Source: Persicaria tinctoria
Lineage: Eukaryota; Streptophyta; Magnoliopsida; Caryophyllales; Polygonaceae
NCBI GenBank assembly: GCA_037127255.1
Contig: JBANSL010000005.1
Location: 9,936,001-10,000,000 of the forward strand
DNA: 64,000 nt
Direction of reading: 5' to 3'
The notes beneath the pieces were generated by a model. The model did not search any database and was not told the DNA's origin. It saw nothing but the letters and a program-made list of their open reading frames with translations. A program made the translations under genes and the position numbers. How positions within the stretch are numbered: the first letter of the stretch is position 1; every line of letters begins with the position of its first letter. This document shows, one piece after another, positions 1-12,435 of the stretch.

Positions 1-1220
1 TAAGAATAAAAGAGAATGGAGGATTAAAAATAAATTTATGGAAAAAAAAAGAGAAAAGGAGAAATAAAAAAATCAAGGTAGCAAATATTTGAGCTCTTTG
101 CAAAAATGACATTACCCTTGAAAATTTACAAAAGTAGCAAATAAGCCCAAAAATTGGCAAAAATAATCGGTTCACATGACCCTCTTTCACAGGTCACCAT
201 TCCTGTTGAACAAAACCCTCACCGCCCCGCCTCCTTCTTCTCTCCGACCGTTCCCTGCTCTCCACGAGCCACCTCCGGCCACCCAACCACCACCGTTCGA
301 ACCGCTACCCTCACCCGCACCCCCCAGCCCAGAACCCAATCGGCTCATGCCCCCCTGACCCCACACAGAGCCCTCATCTCCCCTCCATCGTTGTTCGTTT
401 TCTCGCCCTCCAATGAAGTCGCCCTCCTCGAGGAATGGATCGAATCCGGTGAGCCCGAACGTAGTTCGAACCCGCTCTCATCTATGGCGGGTTGGAGTCA
501 GTGAGTGCTTCTCTCCCTCCCCTTCTCTCTCTATCTATGGCGGACCTTGAACGACGAGCGGCATATTAATTTTCTTGCCTCCTGTTAATTTTCTGCCAGT
601 GTTAAAAATCGAACCTTTGAGGTTCAATTGTTGATTCATTTTGAGAAAGATTGGCAGTGGTTTACTTTAATTTCACCCAAATTACTCGCTTTCTTTTTTC
701 AATTCTTAAAAAAGAAAAAGAAAGAGGGTAATTTTCTGTTTGTCTAATTAGAACTCAACTTGCAGAAATGGTGGGTTGTGGTTGTAAATGTGGTGTCTGG
801 TGGAATGCATTAAGTATTTTGCCCAGAAATTGGTTTGCAGCTTCAAGAATGTATCTTTATTAGTTTGAGTTTTAAACAGATTGAAACTCTTAAGATCTTT
901 TTGAAGGGGACTGCACAACTGATTTCTCCCAAGAACAATCAATTGAATCTTGAATTGGGGATAATAATAGAGAAGATGTCAAATATCTTTCTTAGATTTT
1001 GTTGGCAAGATTAAGTAATGTGGATAAAAATCTGGAATCTTAATTTCCAGTATAGTTATGGAGGATTGAACACCTGTTTTAACAAGTGGTGTATCAATCT
1101 GCAGGGTGTAAATCGCCATTGCCTCGCAACCCAAACTGCTTATGCTCTCCAGCTAGTAACTAAATCACATGCTTACATGTAAATTGGCATTTCTATCATG
1201 GCAGGCATTTTTTTTAATGG
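1..1220. other. Left flank, no supported gene
   Basis: Positions 150-500 are C-rich and open in two frames, but the predicted peptides are proline/serine-rich and resemble no family I know, and there is no clear splice or start context. Around 545-570 a stretch containing ACGACGAGCGGCATAT also occurs inside the tandem units downstream (near 2,026 and 4,063), so this flank is related to that repeat. The rest is AT-rich sequence in which I see nothing. Confidence 0.4.
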
Positions 1221-3255
1221 CAAGAATTATTTCAGTACTGGCTAGCTTTTTTTATTTACTGTCATCGGTGTTACCAACCTCTGAACATGTTGTTCAATGA
1301 TGTCACAGGTTCACACCGAGTGGCCATGACTAGAGTTAAAGGAGGGAAGACTTTTTGTTGTGTTAGGAATCAAACGTGATTTGACATTGGCAAGACAATC
1401 ATGCATGTGGACTCGTATGCAACTTCATATTGTTGTATTTGTGTTGGTGATATTAATCGTGAAGTGGGATATATGTGCGGCCGACATAAGCTTTAGAGGG
1501 AGGTCTAACCACTTCTCAAATACGGGCCTCCTGGATCGCATGTACCAAGCCCTCGCTGCTGCACACTGGAAGATGTTGAAGGAAAGCAGCCGACTTTAGC
1601 TTTAGTACTTCGTTGTGTTTGTTTTAGGTCTAAAACGTTTCCTCCCTTTTTGATGGTTGATCCCTTATGTTCTGGATTTATGTATGGATGGTTTTATGGT
1701 TGGTTGTTCTGAATGTTGTTCTGACTGCTTTAGTTTGTGCTTAATATTATCTATCCTGCTGCTGGGAAGTTTCTGAGATTGGCACAAGATCTGACAGGGA
1801 TTAGTCTTATATTGGCTAAGATGGGATCCGGCAGGGGTTACTTCTACATTGGCTAAGACATCGTTGTCACTGGCTAGATAATAGTATCTACTGGCTAGTA
1901 ATTTGCATCGCAAATATTCGGGTTTCGCGTCTTAGGCAAACAAAATAGACAACCGCATACTTTACCTTGAGTTCATGCAAAATAACAAAAACCATCCTTC
2001 GCCGACTGAAAAGAAAAGGCATCCGTACGACGAGCGGCATATGATGACCTTACCATTCCACACTTACTTAGGTTTTAATTGTTTAATCGTTTACACCTTT
2101 TGGATGACTTGTGTTTGATTACTGATAAGGTATGTTGTGGTCTTGTGGTCACTTTTTTATATGTGTTATGGATGGTTATTGTGAATTCTGCGTTATGACG
2201 CATTTCGTTTGAGTTTAATGGTCGATATACTTAGGATGAGAAGTTTATGAGATAAATAAGATGTGTCAGAGGTTATTATCTTATTGGCATAGACTTTGAT
2301 TGTATTGGCTAGGGAAAATCATATACTGGCTAGTAAAAAAAAATCGCATACATTTGACTTTTGCATCGTCGACAAACTAAACGACCAGTTATGTACATTC
2401 AAAACCACCAAAACCCCAAAGTGTCATTGAGTTACAAGCAAACTAACAAAATACTACATTCGACTACGCAAAAGAAGAGTTACACAGCTAGACATCAATT
2501 TCTTCACCTTGCCACGCCACGCTTGCTTATGTCCTCCGACGCTTCCGACAAAAGAACTCTCCCCAAAACGGGTACCTGCTTGTCTCCATTATCTTGCTCC
2601 TGACGGACCCAAACGACATGCTCTCCTCTATGAGCATTGCCTCCTCCTCCATGTCCACGTCGGGAGCTTTACCTTTCATCTCCGGAGCAACTATTGTCGG
2701 TTCTACCCATTATGTTGTTTTGTACTTAACTTGTTATGTATTGGTTAGGAACTTTAGTACTTTGTAGTTTTTGGTTTAGATCTTAATTGTTTAATCGTTT
2801 CCACGTCGGGAGCTTTACCTTTCATCTCCGGAGCAACGATTGTCGGTTCTGCGGTACTTCTGCCCAGGTTTTCTGTTTTATCTTGCCAGTTGTGTGAAAT
2901 TTTGTGTCAGCTGAATTGTTGTATTTGCCATCCAAATGGTTCTCCATGCCATACTCCAAATTGAGATCAAGATGCGATATAGACCAAACTTTACTTCGAA
3001 ATATTTTTTTCCATAAACCTATACAAAGTGGGTGTCTATAGATAGATAAAATTAAATTAAGTTTAAAAATAAATTTATTTTTTAATTTTAACAAATAAAA
3101 ATGGCTAAAATTTAGTTTAAAACAATTAAATGGGTCTTTTTCTCTCCCCCGTCTCTCTCTCCCGCCCTCTTTCCATTCGACACGTGTCCAAAATTTTCAC
3201 ACCCTCTTTCCCTGTTTGTGCAAAGTGTAACCGGCAACCTGGTGGGATTAATTTG
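1221..3255 (+). repeat. 2,035-bp tandem repeat, unit A
   Basis: First copy of a direct tandem duplication. It starts at CAAGAATTATTTCAGTACTGG and ends just before the same words recur at about 3,257, after a shared end containing GATTAATTTG. The two copies align at a constant offset of 2,035 bases with scattered substitutions. The unit contains several words of the type (A/T)TTGGCTA and ACTGGCTAG (about 1,810-1,905 and 2,280-2,335), which look like subterminal motifs of a transposon. A 79-codon open frame at 1,360-1,599 lacks an ATG at its beginning and is discussed as a finding. I do not recognise a protein family in the unit. Confidence 0.85.
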
Positions 3256-5771
3256 CAAGAATTATTTCAGTACTGGCTAGCTTTTTTTATTTACTGTCAT
3301 CGGTGTTACCAACCTCTGAACATGTTGTTCAATGATGTCACAGGCTCACACCGAGCGGCCATGACTAGAGTTAAAGGAGGGAAGACTTTTTGTTGTGTTA
3401 GGAATCAAACGTGATATGATGTTGGCAAGACAATCATGCACGTGGACTCGTATGCAACTTCATATTGTTGTATTTGTGTTGGTGATATTAATCATGAAGT
3501 GGGATATATGTGCGGTCGACATTAGCTTTAGAGGGAGGTCTAACCACTTCTCAAATATGGGCCTCCTGGATCGCATGAACCAAGCCCTCGCTGCTGCACA
3601 CTGGAAGATGTTGAAGGAAAGCAGTCGGCTTTAGCTTTAGTACTTCGTTGTGTTTGTTTTAGGTCTAAAACGTTTCCTCCCTTTTGGATGGCTAATCCCT
3701 TATGTTCTGGATTTATGTATGGATGGTTTTATGGTTGGTTGTTCTGAATGTTATTCTGACTGCTTTAGTTTGTGCTTAATATTGTCTATCCTGCTGTTGG
3801 GACGTTTCTGAGAATGACACAAGATCTGACAGGGATTAGTCTTATATTGGCTAAGATGAGATCCGGAAGGGGTTACTTCTACATTGGCTAACACATCGTT
3901 GTCACTGGCTAGATAATAGTATCTACTGGCTAGTAATTTGCATCGCAAATATTCGGGTTTCGCATCTTAGGCAAACAAAATAGACAACCACATACTTTAC
4001 CTTGAGTTCATGCAAAATAACAAAAACCATCCTTCGCCGACTAAAAAGAAAAGGCGTCCGTACGACGAGTGGCATATGATGACCTCATCATTCCACACTT
4101 ACTTAGGTTTTAATTGTTTAATCGTTTCCACCTTTTGGATGACTTGTGTTTGATACTGATAAGGTATGTTGTGGTCTTGTGGTCACTTTTTTATATGTGT
4201 TATGGATGGTTATTGTGAATTCTGGGTTATGAAGCATTTCGTTTGAGTTTAATGGTCGATATACTTAGGATGAGAAGTTTATGAGATAAATAAGATGTGT
4301 TAGGGGTTATTATCTTATTGGCATAGACTTTGATTTTATTGGCTAGGGAAAATCATATAATGGCTAGTAAACAAAAAATCGCATACATTTGTCTTTTGCA
4401 TCGTCGATAAACTAAACGGCCAGTTATGTACATTCAAAACCACCAAAATCCCAAAGTGTCATTGAGTTACAAGCAAACTAACAAAATACTACAATCGACT
4501 ACGCAAAAGAAGAGTTACCCAACTAGACATCAATTTCTTCACCTTGCCACACCACGCTTGCTTATGTCTTCCGACGCTTCCGGCGAAGGAACTCTCCCCA
4601 AGACGGGTACCTGCTTGTCTCCATTATCTTGCTCCTGACAGACCCAAACGACATGTTCTCCTCTATGAGCATTTCCCCCTCCTCCATGTCCACGTCGGGA
4701 GCTTTACCTTTCATATCCGGAGCAACGATTGTCGGTTCTACCCATTATGTTGTTTTGTACTTAATTTGTTATGTATTGGTTAGGAACTTTAGTACTTTGT
4801 AGTTTTTGGTTTAGGTCTTAATTGTTTAATCGTTTCCACGTCGGGAGCTTTACCTTTCATCTTCGGAGCAACGATTGTCGGTTCTGCCCAGGTTTTCTGG
4901 TTTATCTTGCCAATTGTGTGAATTTCTGTGCCAGCTGAATTGTTGTATTTGCCATCCAAATGGTTATCCATGCCATACTCCAAATTGAAATCAAGATGCG
5001 ATATAGACCAAACTTTACTTCGAATTTTTTTTTTCCATAAACATATACAAATTGGGTGTCTATAGATAGATAAAATTAAAGTAAGTTCAAAGATAAATTT
5101 ATTTTTTAATTTTAACAAATAAAAATGCCTGAAATTTAGGTCTCGTTTGGTTAAACGTGGGAATTAGACTTCCCATGAAGTAACTTCACGGGATTTGTAA
5201 TTCCCATGAATTCTACTTCATGGAAAATGTAAAAATATGTTTGGTTGAAAATAATTTCCCATAAATTCAATTCCTTTGTTTTGTTTGGTTAAACATGGAA
5301 CCTTCATAGTAATTTATTTAAAATTACTCTTGTAACCTTTTGCTTTTTGTTTAAAATCAAAATCTATATGGGCAAATTGGTGATTTTGTTTATAAAAAAT
5401 AAATTTGATAGAAGATTTGGAAAAAAAAATGGGGGAAGTAGATCTTACCTACCCCCTCCATGGTAAGTTAAATTCCACCCTTTTATGGGAATTTAAATTC
5501 CTAGGAATTGAAATTCCTGGGTTTTCTCATTTTAAAAAAACAAACCAAACACATGTATTGACTCATACTTCCTGGGATTTTGAACTTCCCAGGAAGTAGA
5601 AAGCTAACCAAATGAACCCTTAGTTTAAAACAATTAAATGGGTCTCTTTCTCTCCCCCCTCTCTCTCTCCCACCCTCTTTCCATTTGACACGTGTCCAAA
5701 ATTTTCATATCCTCTTTCCCTGTTTGTGCAAAGTGTAATCGACAACCTGTTGAGATTAATTTGCAAGAATG
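3256..5771 (+). repeat. 2,035-bp tandem repeat, unit B (with 481-bp insertion)
   Basis: Second copy of the tandem unit. Its length minus the 481-bp insertion at 5,139-5,619 equals 2,035, the same as unit A. After the unit the sequence diverges from unit A (CAAGAAT followed by GACAATTTG rather than TATTTCAG), which fixes the duplication boundary at a short CAAGAAT microhomology. Differences from unit A are point substitutions and small indels spread throughout, so the duplication is not brand new. Confidence 0.85.
5139..5619. mobile_element. Tourist-like (PIF/Harbinger) MITE in unit B
   Basis: This 481-bp insertion is present in unit B and absent from unit A. Unit A reads AAATTTAGTTTAAAAC at the matching point. 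Unit B has TTA (5,136-5,138), then the element, then TTA (5,620-5,622) and GTTTAAAAC. The ends GGTCTCGTTTGGTT and AACCAAATGAACCC are imperfect inverted repeats of the Tourist type. A 3-bp TTA target duplication is the hallmark of PIF/Harbinger elements. Subterminal palindromic words of the kind AATTCCCATGAA fill the arms. No coding capacity is seen. Confidence 0.85.
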
Positions 5772-7302
5772 ACAATTTGTCATTCATTTGCCAATTTTTT
5801 TGGTGTAGGTTATTTTTGCAAAGTGGACCATGAAATGGTATATCCATGCAAATCAGCCTAAAATTAAACTATATAAAATATCAAAAAATTTATATAAAAT
5901 TCATAATTACGGAGTATTAAATATGAAATGACAATTTTTTTTATATTTTATTTAGTTTTTAATACTTAAAAAAGTACTCCGATGTTTGACTTTTGTGCAC
6001 GTATTTTTAAGAGCTTAAAACTATGAGTATATAGTAAGATTTTATTTATATTTCATTTTTTCACAATTTAATACTTATTACTACTCCTTCCCTTCTAAAA
6101 TATAAGTCGTTTGATTTTCTAGCACTATATAAAATATTATACTACTTATTAATGTACTCCGTATTAAGCATGATACTGTATTAATTTAAAATTTAAATTA
6201 AAAAGTTAATATTTTTAGTTTTTAACTCATCAAAAAAACGTGTCAGAAAGTCAAACGATTTATATTTTAGAACAAATAGAGTAATAAATACTCCTGTAAG
6301 ATTTTATATACGAGTACGTCGTAAAACTAAGTACAGAAACGTCAAACACGGTTTATTTTCGATCCAAGAGTGTATTAATTACTCCAACAGATTGCCTGAC
6401 CGAAATTGTCATAATTCGATACAGTAATTGTATCATGCCCGTCGGCGTCGGCCGTCACGGTATGTTTTGCTTCAATTAGAAGAAAAAAAAAAGGTAAAAC
6501 AAAAATAAAAATGAGGGGTGGGAGGCGGTTGCACGTGAAAGGAGACAGAGGAATCCGTAACCACACACTGTTTTCAGTGTTAAGGCTGACAGTGGAAGTT
6601 ACCAGTTGGCCGCAATTTTACATTACATTCCACTACTTTTAAGCTGTCAATTACAGTAACTACATTACCTTTAAATCCACCTACTCGTCTTTAAGTTTCC
6701 CACTTAAATTTATAAAAATTTAATTTCACAAAACCACCCAAACTTATACCTTCTTTCCAAAATTGCCACTTTAATGTTTAATATACCCTTCGTTGAAACC
6801 TAATTTCACTTGTTGCACCAATGACCCAAGATGCATTTCACAAATCCATTGCTAAAAAACACAAACTCCTTCAACGGGGCTTTCGGGAAATTAAAACGAG
6901 GGATATGGATAGAGGATAGTAGTTGTTAAAAATAGGAGTGGGTTTTATGAAATTTTGGAAAACTCAACATAGCAATTGGAATCTTTGGTGGAGTCTCAAG
7001 TAAGGAGAAGAGAATCTAAGGCACTAAAATGATACGTCCACTTTGTTCACTCTCTTCAATGGGCGGCTCCTTAATATTTGTTCCTCATTGGACCTCACCT
7101 CCATTTTGTAGCGGTGGAGTGACTCAATTAAACTCATCATCCATACCACTATACACGTCTCCCTATATATGCCAATAAGCTTATATTGTAGCCTTCTAGC
7201 CAGTGAAGAGTTTGAAAAGGTAAATATAGAGATATGATAACACCGAGTTATAAAAAATGAGACCATATAAAGAGTCTTATTACATCCAAAAAGGCTCCTT
7301 AG
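5772..7302. other. AT-rich spacer, no gene seen
   Basis: Apart from the Stowaway-like element at 6,084-6,281, I see no gene here. The open frames on both strands are short, lack splice partners and encode no recognisable domain. Confidence 0.5.
6084..6281. mobile_element. Stowaway-like MITE
   Basis: About 198 bp bounded by TA on both sides. The ends CTCCTTCCCTTCTAAAATAT and, reversed, CTCTATTTGTTCTAAAATAT are imperfect inverted repeats. The AT-rich interior contains AACTATATAAAATATT-like words typical of Tc1/mariner-derived Stowaway elements. It is degenerate compared with the 236-237-bp copies elsewhere in the window. Confidence 0.65.
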
Positions 7303-8247
7303 AGCATGAGCAACCATAGGTTTTAGCAACCTTAAGGTTGCTAAAAGGTAAGCCCATGGTTGTGGTTTTTACCTTAAGGTGAGAGGTGGGAAGGGGTTAC
7401 CTTGCTAGAGAGAGATAATTGATATATTTTACATTTAGATTTATTAATTGTAATAGGATTTTAAAATGAAATAAAAATATATTTATATTTCATTATTTTT
7501 TAAAATAAAATATCCCATTGGTTTGATTTTTTTTTTTTCTATAATTTGAGCCCAATTTTATCCTATATATAACCCCATCTTGATCTATTGTAGTTGCACC
7601 TATTTTCTTAACCATGGATCACAATAATCCAAATACTCCACCCATTCCAAATATGTCTTTTGATCCAAATCTTCTAAAAAATCCTCAATTTCAAGTGATG
7701 TTGCAAATGTTTAACAATTCTTCAACACCCGAATATCCAAATTATACCCCACATAATCCTACCAATGTGTAAAATCCTCCTTTTTTTTCCAAACCAACAA
7801 CATTTTGAGCATTCTCCGGGCACTCAAGGGAGTGCCACTCGAAGTCCAACCGAAGATGCAAGGCAAGTCCATCAAGTCCAAGAGAACGAAAAAGTTGTTG
7901 TTCACAATAAAATATGTTAATAACTTTTTTTATTTTAATCTAGATGTAATAAAAATATATTTATATTAACTACTTGCTATTTTTATTTATTTATAACATT
8001 ATAAATAAAAATAATTCACAATAATATATGATGATACACATATAATAAAGAGAAAGATATAAAGAAAAAGAAAAAGTGAAAATAAATTTGAAAAGAAGTA
8101 AAAGAGGTTTCCCATGGTTGTAGAGGAAAACTTTTAGAAAGAGGTAGAAAAAGTGAAAAATATTTTAAACAAAAAAATAAATGAGTTGTAAAATTGTGAT
8201 AGGAAGATGGGAAAATAAAGGGGAAAGAGGTTTCCCCATGGTTGCAG
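7303..8247 (+). mobile_element. Decayed PIF/Harbinger-like element
   Basis: The left side begins after TTA with GAGCATGAGCAACCATAGG and the right side shows CCCATGGTTGCAGATAGG, which read in reverse resembles the left end before diverging. Left and right subterminal regions share CCCATGGTTG words. Between them lies a short remnant of a coding region (7,614-7,772). The right terminus is uncertain. I base the superfamily on end sequence and TTA only. Confidence 0.4.
7614..7772 (+). pseudogene. Truncated Asn/Pro-rich ORF in transposon remnant
   Basis: An ATG-started frame encodes a 52-residue peptide beginning MDHNNPNTPPIPNMSF, ending at TAA. The same compositional style (Pro, Asn, Gln, Ser) continues after the stop in a shifted frame to about 7,919 (words such as ATRSPTEDARQVHQ). 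This resembles the low-complexity N-terminus of the Myb/SANT-like proteins that accompany Harbinger transposases in plants. No SANT or DDE domain follows, so I read it as a broken remnant. The identification is weak. Confidence 0.35.
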
Positions 8248-9132
8248 ATAGGTTTCGATGTGTTGTTCTTAGCTTGGTTTGTCTTGTGTGTGTCGATCCT
8301 CTTTGGTGGGTTGGTGGTACCACATGTTTGGTGTGTGTCGATTCTCGTCATAGGATTGGTACTATCCATCATGCATGGTGTGTGTCGATTGTCGTCATAG
8401 GATTGGTGCTATCAAGTATCCACGAGCCCCTCCTTGTGTCTCCAAGTTGTCCGCTTGGTTGTGTAAGGTTGTAGAGGCGGGCTTTGTAGTCGTTGATACT
8501 TGATTCCTACCCTCTTAGGAAACCTGGGGTCTTTATCTCGTTCTACCTTAGTTCGAATCACCCTTCTATCGGTCTTGTTATTTCAATTTCGTGTCTTTAT
8601 CGTTCTTGTTCTTATCGAGTTCTTGTCCTTGTTATTTAGTCGATATCGAGTCTAAATTCAGGTAATTCGAGTCCTTTGATTGATGCGTCGTTTGTTGTCT
8701 TTTGAGTCTTTGCTTCCGTCCTTGAGTTTGTTGAGTTTGTTGCTGATTGTCGAAGATCGGGTCATCCTACGGCTAACCCCGAGTCTAGGTGCAAGATGTG
8801 AGCAAGCAATTAGCAAGGCATTTTTCTTCCATCACCAACCAAACAATAACGTGATTGAAAGTTTTTACATATAATCAAACCTAACATAACCGTGAATGAG
8901 TTTCAAATCCGGGCTACGTTTTGACAGGTCTATATAGAGACACCCGTGAAACACCTATGCACCTCCTCAGGGGCCTAAATATACACAGCCTCCGCGGAGG
9001 TCTCACAAACTAACCAGCCACCGTATATAACTTACTTACAAAATACTAATGCAGTGTAGTGAAATAGGCTCTTTTAAGTTTAAACGCCAATCACTGCAAC
9101 AATACCCAACTAACTACCCAAGTATGTCATCT
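8248..9132. other. Spacer and likely 3' end of the zinc-knuckle transcript
   Basis: 8,270-8,420 has two nearly identical words around GTGTGTGTCGATT..CGTCATAGGATTGGT, a short degenerate tandem repeat. 8,500-8,760 is a run of TCTTGTT/CGAGTC words with no recognisable gene. The stretch from roughly 8,880 to 9,132 abuts the stop codon of the minus-strand zinc-knuckle gene and probably includes its 3' UTR. Confidence 0.4.
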
Positions 9133-11731
9133 CTAGTACCTCCTCGGATTATATCGGTCTGAGAACCTTCCCCCAGACGGGCATTCAAACGCCAAATGAC
9201 CCCTTCCTCCGCACGTGTAGCAAATCACCTGAACCATACTCTCTCGGCTTGTATGACCCCTGTGGTGCTGGTAGCCCATACCTCTGCCTTTTGGCCCACG
9301 GCCCCCTCTTTCGATCAGTGTGTCAGCCTTGGGGCAGTCCTTTTCGACGTGTCCAGAGACGTTGCAGCAGTTGCAGACTGGGTAGTTTTGGCAGTCACGG
9401 GCAAAGTGGCCTGTCATCCGGCAGTTGTTGCATGCCTTCTCGTTGGTGCACTCGGCTGCAATGTGGCCCGGCTTGTAGCAGTTGTTACAGAGGCTCACAT
9501 AGCCAGGGGAGCGAGGTGGGGCTGCACAGTCCCTGGCCTGGTGGCCGGCCTTGCTACACAGGTAGCAGATGGCCTTGTTTAGGCAGTCACTGGCTGTGTG
9601 CCCGGGCTCTCGACAGTTCCAACACAGGATCTCTGTGGTGCACTCCGCAGCTTTGTGCCTGGTAAGGAAGAAAGTAGAATGTCTGAAGGTGATAATGGCG
9701 ATCAAATTTCACACAAAAACTCAACTTTTAGACGATATATAATTCGCGAAATAGTGGAATCAGGAAATTCCGGATATACAGTGAAGATGAATCCTCTAGA
9801 CCCAGTATAATGCAAAACAGAAAGTATAAATATACCATGCAGAGCGATAAATTAACCATAAAACATTGCAGTGAAGATATATAACACATGTACGAGAAAG
9901 CATTCCAATACACAAAATGAGGCTTTGACATTTAATATAGGGTGTACTTTAGAACGGAAATTAGATGAGACTCAAATGCACTGAAGTCTGAAATAGCGGC
10001 ATGATGCGGTCCAATATCAAATCATTTACTTCATCTCCGAGTTCTATTTTTACAGCTGCCAACATACTAAAGTGGGTGAAATTTACTGAAAATCAACAGA
10101 AAATACTACCTACAAAAGAGCCAAAGTTTTCTCCAAAAAATGGTTGAAGGTTCTCAAAATCTTATATGCCTCAAGAGGAGCCTTCAATGCGGCAGACTTT
10201 TTAGTAGTTTGTACTGCTTACTATTAACAAGGGACCATCAGATGCATTCAATTAGATACATAGCAAATTTTCCAACAGCTCAAGTTACAATCTCATACAG
10301 TATTATAATATTAAACAGTTCGTCTCACAGAGAAATGGAGGGACCTGGTGACTGGTGTAACTTAGGGCCGAGAAGTTGGAAGATGCAATGCATACAGGAG
10401 TCTTAAAAGCACTTATGAAGGTTTTGATTATGACAGAACAAATGATCCATACCCAGGAAGACCACAATTGTGGCATATTGCCACATTGGGGCACTCTCTA
10501 GCATGATGGCCGGGGCGCGTACAATTCTTGCACAAGTTGTTTTGGCTGAAAAAAGAAAGAAACATCAAAGTGGAAAATAGTAGATACCAAAGCATTGTTA
10601 AATATGCTATCAAAACATTAGAGAAAAGTGAATACAAAGTTATCTCATCATTATAAACAAATGTCAGTCTTTGTTCACACTGGAGCTAGGATGCTCCATA
10701 AAAGAAAAGAGCTATTCCTTTCCCCCACCGAGAAAGGTTCATTCCAAGTCAAATTAGTTGTTGTAGCAGCCGTTCTTATTATATAGAAGAAGCAACAACA
10801 TGCAGATAGATGCCTAAGATTGTGAGAGATAGAAAGGAAGACAAAGAGATTGCCATTAAAAAAATCACAGCAATTATCTTCTGAAAGAAAACAAGGAGGC
10901 TTCTGCACGTTATATTGGTATGAAACTAAGAATTATTTGAAAGCTCTGCATCGGACAACTGGTCATCTATACCCTATAGTACATACAACAAACCACAGAG
11001 AAATTGAAAGAGATTGTAAGTCTCAAAGGATAGAATAAGGGCTAAGAAACTAAGAATCATTTGAAACCTCTACATTAGATAACCTGTTATTTATCCTTAG
11101 AGATTGTTGACTAGTGTCAGGCTTGTTCCATAAAACCAGCAGCCCTTACATACATCATTAGTTCATTAGCAGCATAGTTAACAACTGAAAGTTACTCACT
11201 CATAGAGTTAACAGAGGCTGGTCAAAGATCACTAAACTAAATGACAGACGAATAAATCAAAGACAATTACCTAAGATCCACGGAAAAGCAATAGAAATTG
11301 AGAGGAAAATGAAAAGAGTTAGAAGACAATCAAGTAGGAGGGAGAAAGAGAGCATCTTTCACAAAATCAAGGCATACTGTATTGGTGGATCTACCATTGC
11401 CATCCTGAGACCCCCATAAAAGAGACGAGTAGGAAAGACCATGCAGAGATAATAAAAAGTGATTTGCAAGTATGAAACTGGATTTTAAGGCCTCATAGAG
11501 AGTATGGCAAGAGTGCTTGGGAAACTAAGGTCTCATAAAAGTATAAAACCATCACCACCTCATGCCACCCAGATTTCTGAAGAATAATGCAGTAAATTAA
11601 GCAAGAGGAAACCTGAAACCCTGATGTGAGTCCCTGTATGGTGCACTACGCCTAGAAAAGCGATCACTCTGCATCTTCATATACCCAGGAATCTTGTCCA
11701 GGCTGCTCCTACTCCTGCGTTCGAAATTCAT
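9133..11731 (-). CDS. CCHC zinc-knuckle nucleic-acid-binding protein (GIS2/HEXBP/CNBP-like)
   Basis: Three coding exons on the minus strand (11,731-11,613, 10,545-10,453, 9,658-9,133) splice in phase to 245 residues. Residues 1-40 are Arg/Ser-rich (start MNFERRSRSSLDK). Then come eight CX2CX4HX4C knuckles, from CKNCTRPGHHAREC to CYTCGGRGHLAFEC, ending FSDRYNPRRY. The second knuckle is split by intron 2 between G and H. Such proteins bind single-stranded RNA or DNA and act in mRNA translation or stability in nucleus and cytoplasm; the exact target is unknown. From memory, plant relatives have nine knuckles, the extra one before the last, so this copy may have lost one. A 5' UTR exon with donor at 12,434 likely precedes the start. 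The ATG is the first after an upstream acceptor and matches the family N-terminus. Confidence 0.9.
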
Positions 11732-12435
11732 TTTCAGAATCTTTAACAGCTCCACTCAACAAGTAACCAACTGGCCTTAAACCTGGTATTAACACCACAA
11801 GTGACGACCTTGTACTCCCTGTCCAGATCAAAATGAACACACTCAACGCAATACCCAAGAGCCGAGATCCATAGTTTCTACTACTTTCTCCATTACAGTA
11901 TAATTAACCAAACCCAACAGTGTAACTTACACCATCTTCTACCTAGTACCAGCAGCATCTAAAGATCAATAGATCGAAAATTTTCAAAGTGGCAGAAAAC
12001 TAAAACTTCATATCTTCATCATTTCACAAAAAAGATATATTACTTTTTTTTATACAACAAAGATATATTACTAAATTTCTTAAAAACGATATCCACCTCC
12101 CAACGCCATAAGAACTTACAAGTCATAATCACTCCTTTGCTACATTGTTAGACGTAATTCAGAAACATCAAGCAAACTCAATCACAAACAAAACGAGATC
12201 CCAAATTCCAATATCAATACAGACAAATTTAATCTACGCTAAAGGAAAATCTGCAAAATCCGTCTTTAAATTACAGCAATGTAGTTGCAAAATCCGTCTC
12301 TAAACACGCTAAAACTGGAAATGACATATCACAGAACAAGCAAAAAAAGAGAGGAAACCCTAGCAGCAGAAACATAGACTGATAAAATTAGGGTTCAACC
12401 AGAAATCCAGAAACACGTCTGAAGTATGGCTCACC

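Noticed and set aside
154..504. Pro/Ser-rich open frames at the left edge
   Set aside because: Two overlapping frames of similar length, no ATG in the longer one, no domain and no splice context. Typical of C-rich non-coding sequence.
8181..8474. 97-codon frame in the spacer
   Set aside because: Arises from a short degenerate repeat (GTGTGTCGATT words) and has no domain or conserved start context.
9196..9665. Plus-strand frames of 128 and 138 codons
   Set aside because: Antisense shadows of the zinc-knuckle exon, created by its biased Cys/His codon pattern.
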